The translations under genes and the position numbers were made by a program. From positions 1 to 52,551 of the forward strand of contig JAQTNK010000030.1 in assembly GCA_028713915.1 (NCBI GenBank): DNA of 52,551 nucleotides, read 5' to 3'. The notes beneath the pieces are model-generated. The model had not been told where the DNA came from and ran no database searches. It worked only from the letters and a program-made list of their open reading frames with translations. Positions within the stretch are counted from its first letter, which is position 1; each line of letters opens with the position of its first letter. This DNA is from Rhodocyclaceae bacterium. Its GTDB lineage: Bacteria > Pseudomonadota > Gammaproteobacteria > Burkholderiales > Rhodocyclaceae. Shown one piece after another: positions 49,181 through 52,551 of this stretch.

Positions 49181-49195
49181 TGTTGCATTGCAACA
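49181..49195. promoter_or_regulatory. Perfect palindrome, candidate PhaR operator
   Basis: TGTTGCATTGCAACA has 7-bp arms about a single centre base. TTGCATTGCAA-type sites are known targets of PhaR, the polyhydroxybutyrate-responsive repressor, in betaproteobacterial phasin promoters. It lies about 60 nt upstream of the 114-residue unknown gene on the minus strand. Confidence 0.5.
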
Positions 49196-49292
49196 ATCGC
49201 ATTCTAAGCCACCGCCCGGCCGCCCGCAACGCGAATCCGCAAGCGCGCCTCGTGTTGCCGGAGAATTACAATGCCCTCAATTAGTTAGGTGC

Positions 49293-49310
49293 TTAGGCAA
49301 GTTCGCCTAA
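49293..49310. promoter_or_regulatory. Inverted repeat upstream of uvrD
   Basis: TTAGGC and GCCTAA form a perfect 6-bp inverted repeat with a 6-nt AAGTTC centre, in an AT-rich stretch about 70 nt before uvrD. It has the look of a regulator-binding site or a small hairpin; no T run follows. The function is unknown. Confidence 0.4.
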
Positions 49311-49366
49311 AGTAATGGAAAAGAGCGGCCCGGCGGCAGCGCGGCGAGCCGCCCGGCGCCCGCCGC

Positions 49367-49372
49367 TATAAT
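49367..49372 (+). promoter_or_regulatory. Perfect TATAAT 6 nt before the uvrD start codon
   Basis: TATAAT ends 6 nt before the ATG at 49379. With normal sigma-70 spacing the transcript would begin at or next to the start codon. No TTGACA-like -35 is visible. Confidence 0.45.
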
Positions 49373-49378
49373 CCGCCG

Positions 49379-51553
49379 ATGTCACCACTGCTCAGCGGCC
49401 TCAATCCCGAACAACTCGCGGCCGTCACCCTGCCGCCCGTCCATGCCTTGATCCTCGCCGGCGCCGGTTCCGGCAAGACGCGCGTGCTGACGACGCGCAT
49501 CGCCTGGCTGTTGTCGACCAACGAGGTCACGCCGCAGGGCCTGCTCGCGGTCACCTTCACCAACAAGGCGGCCAAGGAGATGACGGCGCGGCTTTCCGCG
49601 ATGCTGCCGGTGAATACGCGCGGCATGTGGATCGGCACCTTCCATGGCCTGTGCAACCGCCTGCTGCGCGCGCACTACCGCGATGCCAATCTGCCGCAGC
49701 TGTTCCAGATCCTCGACTCGGGCGACCAGCTCGCCGCGATCAAGCGCCTCTTGAAGTCGCTCAACGTCGACGACGAAAAGTTCCCGCCGCGCGACCTGCA
49801 GCACTTCATCAACGCGCAGAAGGAACAGGGCCTGCGCGCCGCGGCGGTCGAGGCCTGGGACGACTACACGAGAAAGCGCGTCGAGCTCTATGCCGCCTAC
49901 GAAGCCCAGTGCCAGAAGGAAGGCGTCCTCGATTTCGCCGAACTGCTGCTGCGTTCCTACGAGCTGCTCGCGCGCAACGAAGCCCTGCGCCGCCATTACC
50001 AGGAACGCTTCCGCTATATCCTCGTCGACGAGTTCCAGGACACCAACGTCCTGCAGTACAAGTGGCTGAAGCTGCTGACCGGGCCGCAGGCCACGCTGTT
50101 CTGCGTCGGCGACGACGACCAGAGCATCTACGCCTTCCGCGGCGCCGAGGTCGGCAACATGCGCGACTTCGAGCGCGAGTACCAGGTTGCCAACGTCATT
50201 CGACTCGAGCAGAACTACCGCTCGCACGGCAACATCCTCGACGCCGCCAACGCCATTATCAAGAACAACGCCAAGCGCCTGGGCAAGAACCTGTGGACCG
50301 AGGCCGGCGCCGGCGAGCCGATCCGCGTCTTCGAGGCGGCGTCGGACGGCGAGGAGGCGCGCTGGATCGTCGACGAAGTCAAGGCGCTGGTGAAGGACGG
50401 CCACAGCCGCGCCGAGATCGCGCTGCTCTATCGTTCCAATGCGCAGTCGCGCATCCTCGAGCACGCGCTGTTCTCGGCCGGCATTCCCTACCGCGTCTAT
50501 GGCGGCCTGCGCTTCTTCGAGCGCCAGGAGATCAAGCATGCGCTCGCCTACTTGCGGTTGATCGCCAACAGCGACGACGACACCGCCTTCGTCCGCGTCG
50601 TCAATTTCCCGACGCGCGGCATCGGCGCGCGCACCCTGGAAAACCTGCAGGATGCGGCGAAGGCCGCCGGCAGCAGCCAGTTCGCCGCCATCGCGCAGAT
50701 CGCCGGCAAGGGCGGCGCCTCGCTGACGGCCTTCGCCGCGATGATTGCGGCGATGAAGGACATGGCCCACCTGCCGCTGCCGGAACTCGTCGACCACGTC
50801 GTCGACATCTCCGGCTTGCGCGAGCATTACCGCAATGACAAAGAAGGCCAGGACCGGCTCGCCAACCTCGACGAACTCGTCAACGCGGCGTCGAATTTCG
50901 TCGCCGAGGAAGGCCGGGTCGGCGAGGGCGACGAACAAACCGGCGAATTGCGCGGCGACCTCGCCTCGTTTCTCGCCCACGCCGCGCTCGAAGCCGGCGA
51001 GCACCAGGCCGGCGAAGGCGACGATGCGCTGCAGCTGATGACCGTGCATTCGGCCAAGGGGCTCGAGTTCAACGTCGTCTTCATCAGCGGCCTCGAGGAA
51101 GGCCTCTTTCCGCACGAGAACGCCATCCTCGAAGCGGACGGCGTCGAGGAAGAACGCCGCCTGATGTACGTCGCCGTGACGCGGGCGCGGCAGCGGCTCT
51201 ATCTGTCGCTGGCGCAGACGCGCATGCTGCACGGCCAGACGCGCTACAACCTGCCGTCGCGCTTCTTCGCGGAGATTCCGGCGGAGCTGCTGAAGTGGCT
51301 GACGCCCAGGGCGTCGCCGCGCGGCTATGCCTTCGAGCCGGCGCCGAGCGCCTATCGCGCGCCGTCGCGCTGCGCCCCGGCCGAACGCGGCGGCGGCCTG
51401 CACGTCGGCCAGACCGTCGAGCATGCCAAGTTCGGCGTCGGCGTCATCGTCAATGCCGAAGGCGGCGCGACGGACGCGCGCGTGCAAGTCAATTTCGGCG
51501 CCGCCGGGATGAAGTGGCTGGCGCTCGCGGTGGCGAAGCTGACGCCTCTGTGA
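49379..51553 (+). CDS. uvrD: DNA helicase II UvrD
   Basis: A 3'-5' superfamily 1 helicase for nucleotide excision and mismatch repair. The 724-residue product has Walker A GAGSGKT at 28-34, TFTNKAAKEM, DEFQDTN (Walker B), GDDDQSIYAFRGA, LEQNYRS, LMTVHSAKGLEF and VAVTRARQRLYL, all SF1A motifs in order. The C-terminal VGQTVEHAKFGVGVIV is the Tudor-like domain that binds RNA polymerase in UvrD. Rep is less likely because of this tail and the length. Confidence 0.95.
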   Translation: MSPLLSGLNPEQLAAVTLPPVHALILAGAGSGKTRVLTTRIAWLLSTNEVTPQGLLAVTFTNKAAKEMTARLSAMLPVNTRGMWIGTFHGLCNRLLRAHYRDANLPQLFQILDSGDQLAAIKRLLKSLNVDDEKFPPRDLQHFINAQKEQGLRAAAVEAWDDYTRKRVELYAAYEAQCQKEGVLDFAELLLRSYELLARNEALRRHYQERFRYILVDEFQDTNVLQYKWLKLLTGPQATLFCVGDDDQSIYAFRGAEVGNMRDFEREYQVANVIRLEQNYRSHGNILDAANAIIKNNAKRLGKNLWTEAGAGEPIRVFEAASDGEEARWIVDEVKALVKDGHSRAEIALLYRSNAQSRILEHALFSAGIPYRVYGGLRFFERQEIKHALAYLRLIANSDDDTAFVRVVNFPTRGIGARTLENLQDAAKAAGSSQFAAIAQIAGKGGASLTAFAAMIAAMKDMAHLPLPELVDHVVDISGLREHYRNDKEGQDRLANLDELVNAASNFVAEEGRVGEGDEQTGELRGDLASFLAHAALEAGEHQAGEGDDALQLMTVHSAKGLEFNVVFISGLEEGLFPHENAILEADGVEEERRLMYVAVTRARQRLYLSLAQTRMLHGQTRYNLPSRFFAEIPAELLKWLTPRASPRGYAFEPAPSAYRAPSRCAPAERGGGLHVGQTVEHAKFGVGVIVNAEGGATDARVQVNFGAAGMKWLALAVAKLTPL

Positions 51554-51708
51554 CGCCGGCCGCCGCGAGTTCGCCTGGCGCATTGCCAATGCCATGAAGG
51601 CGGAGCCGCGGCACGCCATGGAAGCCGCCGCGGTAGCGGGCGCCCATCGCCAAGCCATGGCCAAGATCGCCGGCGACTTGCGCAGCCTGTCGCACGACGC
51701 CGCGAAAG

Positions 51709-51731
51709 GGCAGCGCCGCACCAGCGCTGCC
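51709..51731. terminator. Hairpin between convergent uvrD and parA
   Basis: GGCAGCGC and GCGCTGCC pair as a perfect 8-bp stem with a 7-nt loop in the 201-nt gap between the two convergent genes. There is no clear T run on either side (CCTTTCG on the minus strand), so a two-way terminator is only suggested. The rest of the gap (51554-51754) has no gene I can support. Confidence 0.35.
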
Positions 51732-51754
51732 ACGACAGCGCCCAGGCGGCGCCG

Positions 51755-52551
51755 TCAGGCGCGCTGCTTCTTCGCGGCCCGCGCCGCGGCCTTGCGCGCG
51801 GCCTCCAGCTCGTCGTACAACGCGGCGAACTCCTGCGCCACCTTGTGCCCGCGATCGAGGTGGATCATGGGCTTGGCCTGCTGGTGCGATTCCTTGATCT
51901 TGACCGACGCGGACAGCATCGTGTTCAGCACCGGCAGGCCTTCGCCGCGCAGTTCCGCGACGATCTGCTGCGGCAGGTTGGCGCGCGGCTGATACTGGTT
52001 GACGACGATGCCCTCGATTTCGAGCGCCTCGTTGTGGTCGGCGCGGATCTCGGCGACGTTGTCGATCAGCGTGTAGAGGGCGCGGCGCGCGAACTCGTCG
52101 CAATCGAACGGGATCAGGCAGGCATCCGCCGCGATCAGCGCCGAGCGCGTATAAAAGTGCAGCGCCGGCGGCGTGTCGATCCAGATTTCGTCGAAGCCGT
52201 CGAGCGCATCGAGGGCTTCCCGGAGCTTGTAGATCTTGTAGCGCGATTCGAGCTTGGCCTGCAATTCTTCCAGCGCCGCATCGGCCGGCAGGACGAACAG
52301 ATGCTCGAACGGCGTCGCGGCGATGAAGTCCTCGGTGGGCTTCGGCCGCAGCTTGAAGTTGAGCACCTGGTCGAAAAAGCCCGTCGCCGTGTTCTCGATC
52401 GCGTCGGCGGCCGGGCCCAGCAGATAGCGCGTCGAATTGGCCTGCGGATCGAGATCGACGACGAGCGTGCGCTTGCCGCGCGCCGCGGCGATGGCGGCCA
52501 GGTTGCAGGCGATGGTGCTCTTGCCGACGCCGCCCTTCTGGTTGAAGACGA
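51755..52551 (-). CDS. ParA family ATPase (N terminus lies beyond the window)
   Basis: A ParA/MinD-type P-loop ATPase, 265 codons visible, cut off at its 5' end. The deviant Walker A motif is at the edge (VFNQKGGVGKST), followed by TLVVDLDPQANSTRYLLG and the Walker B stretch EIWIDTPPALHF. KESHQQAKPMIHLDRGHKVAQEF is near the C terminus. ParA proteins of this group partition chromosomes, plasmids or large cargo such as PHA granules or chemoreceptor arrays. No parB is visible in the window. It converges with uvrD. Confidence 0.88.
   Translation of the reverse strand, partial: VFNQKGGVGKSTIACNLAAIAAARGKRTLVVDLDPQANSTRYLLGPAADAIENTATGFFDQVLNFKLRPKPTEDFIAATPFEHLFVLPADAALEELQAKLESRYKIYKLREALDALDGFDEIWIDTPPALHFYTRSALIAADACLIPFDCDEFARRALYTLIDNVAEIRADHNEALEIEGIVVNQYQPRANLPQQIVAELRGEGLPVLNTMLSASVKIKESHQQAKPMIHLDRGHKVAQEFAALYDELEAARKAAARAAKKQRA

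Noticed and set aside
49382-51733. A 783-codon minus-strand frame over uvrD.
   Set aside because: Mirror frame of uvrD; no ribosome-binding site or domain.
51594-51992. A 132-codon plus-strand frame in the uvrD-parA gap.
   Set aside because: More than half is antisense to parA, and the remainder has no homology signal or ribosome-binding site. I kept the gap as non-coding with a hairpin.

Overview
The window reads as a gene-dense, high-GC chromosomal segment of a betaproteobacterium, most likely of the Rhodocyclales type. This is inferred from gene order and protein style: rpsU-yqeY-dnaG-rpoD with a long Lys/Ala/Pro-rich sigma-70 N terminus, miaB-phoH-ybeY-corC-lnt, leuS-lptE-holA-proA, and many bacteriohemerythrins. 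I cannot name the species. I see no insertion sequence, prophage, CRISPR array or rRNA operon. One tRNA gene is present. Most of the content is housekeeping, so the points of interest are in how genes are joined, in degenerate paralogues, and in short regulatory sequences.

Layout. 1-5990 (minus): a co-directional series, in transcription order cobT, a two-receiver response regulator, cobS, cobC, the heptosyltransferase gene waaQ, a WaaG-like glycosyltransferase and a second glycosyltransferase that runs off the window. A cobalamin riboswitch (about 6065-6218, minus) precedes cobT, and cobU diverges from it. 6880-9064 (minus): an HDOD signalling protein and a ferredoxin/FAD reductase. 9079-17156 (plus): an SDR protein, HemJ, an RlmL-type RNA methyltransferase, a small unknown protein, then miaB-phoH-ybeY-corC-lnt. 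17183-23753 (plus): hemerythrin, glyQ-glyS-gmhB-plsC, a degenerate and an intact YgjP-type metallopeptidase in tandem, and gloA. 23761-24712 (minus): an Hpt protein and a second hemerythrin.

24914-29906 (minus): the macromolecular synthesis cluster rpsU-yqeY-dnaG-rpoD, followed by tRNA-Ile(CAU) and a terminator. 30041-33698: tsaD, plsY (minus), folB, a patatin and a third hemerythrin. 33691-37676 (minus): a TlpA-like thioredoxin, ybaK, xerD, ogt, and a REC-REC-GGDEF protein. 37860-38917 (minus): a tartrate/D-malate dehydrogenase gene broken by one frameshift. 38958-42273 (plus): a DUF4139 protein translationally coupled to both TRAP permease subunits, with no binding-protein gene. 42274-47833 (minus): a small lipoprotein gene, then proA, holA, lptE and leuS. 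47907-52551: a FecR protein with a SPOR-like tail, a small unknown protein behind a PhaR-like palindrome, uvrD, and a 5'-truncated parA.

How the genes work together. CobU, CobS, CobT and CobC form the nucleotide-loop assembly branch of cobalamin synthesis, and the riboswitch would tie cobT and possibly its downstream genes to cobalamin level. WaaQ, the WaaG-like protein, GmhB and LptE serve LPS core synthesis and export. PlsY and PlsC make phosphatidic acid, and Lnt (with CorC) serves the envelope. The HDOD, Hpt, two-receiver and REC-REC-GGDEF proteins and three hemerythrins indicate much signalling and oxygen or iron sensing. The most unusual items are the inactive metallopeptidase paralogue fused by overlap to its active partner, the joining of LPS genes to a riboswitch-led cobalamin unit containing a pseudo-receiver protein, and a recurring -10-like hexamer exactly 6 nt before start codons, which predicts leaderless mRNAs.
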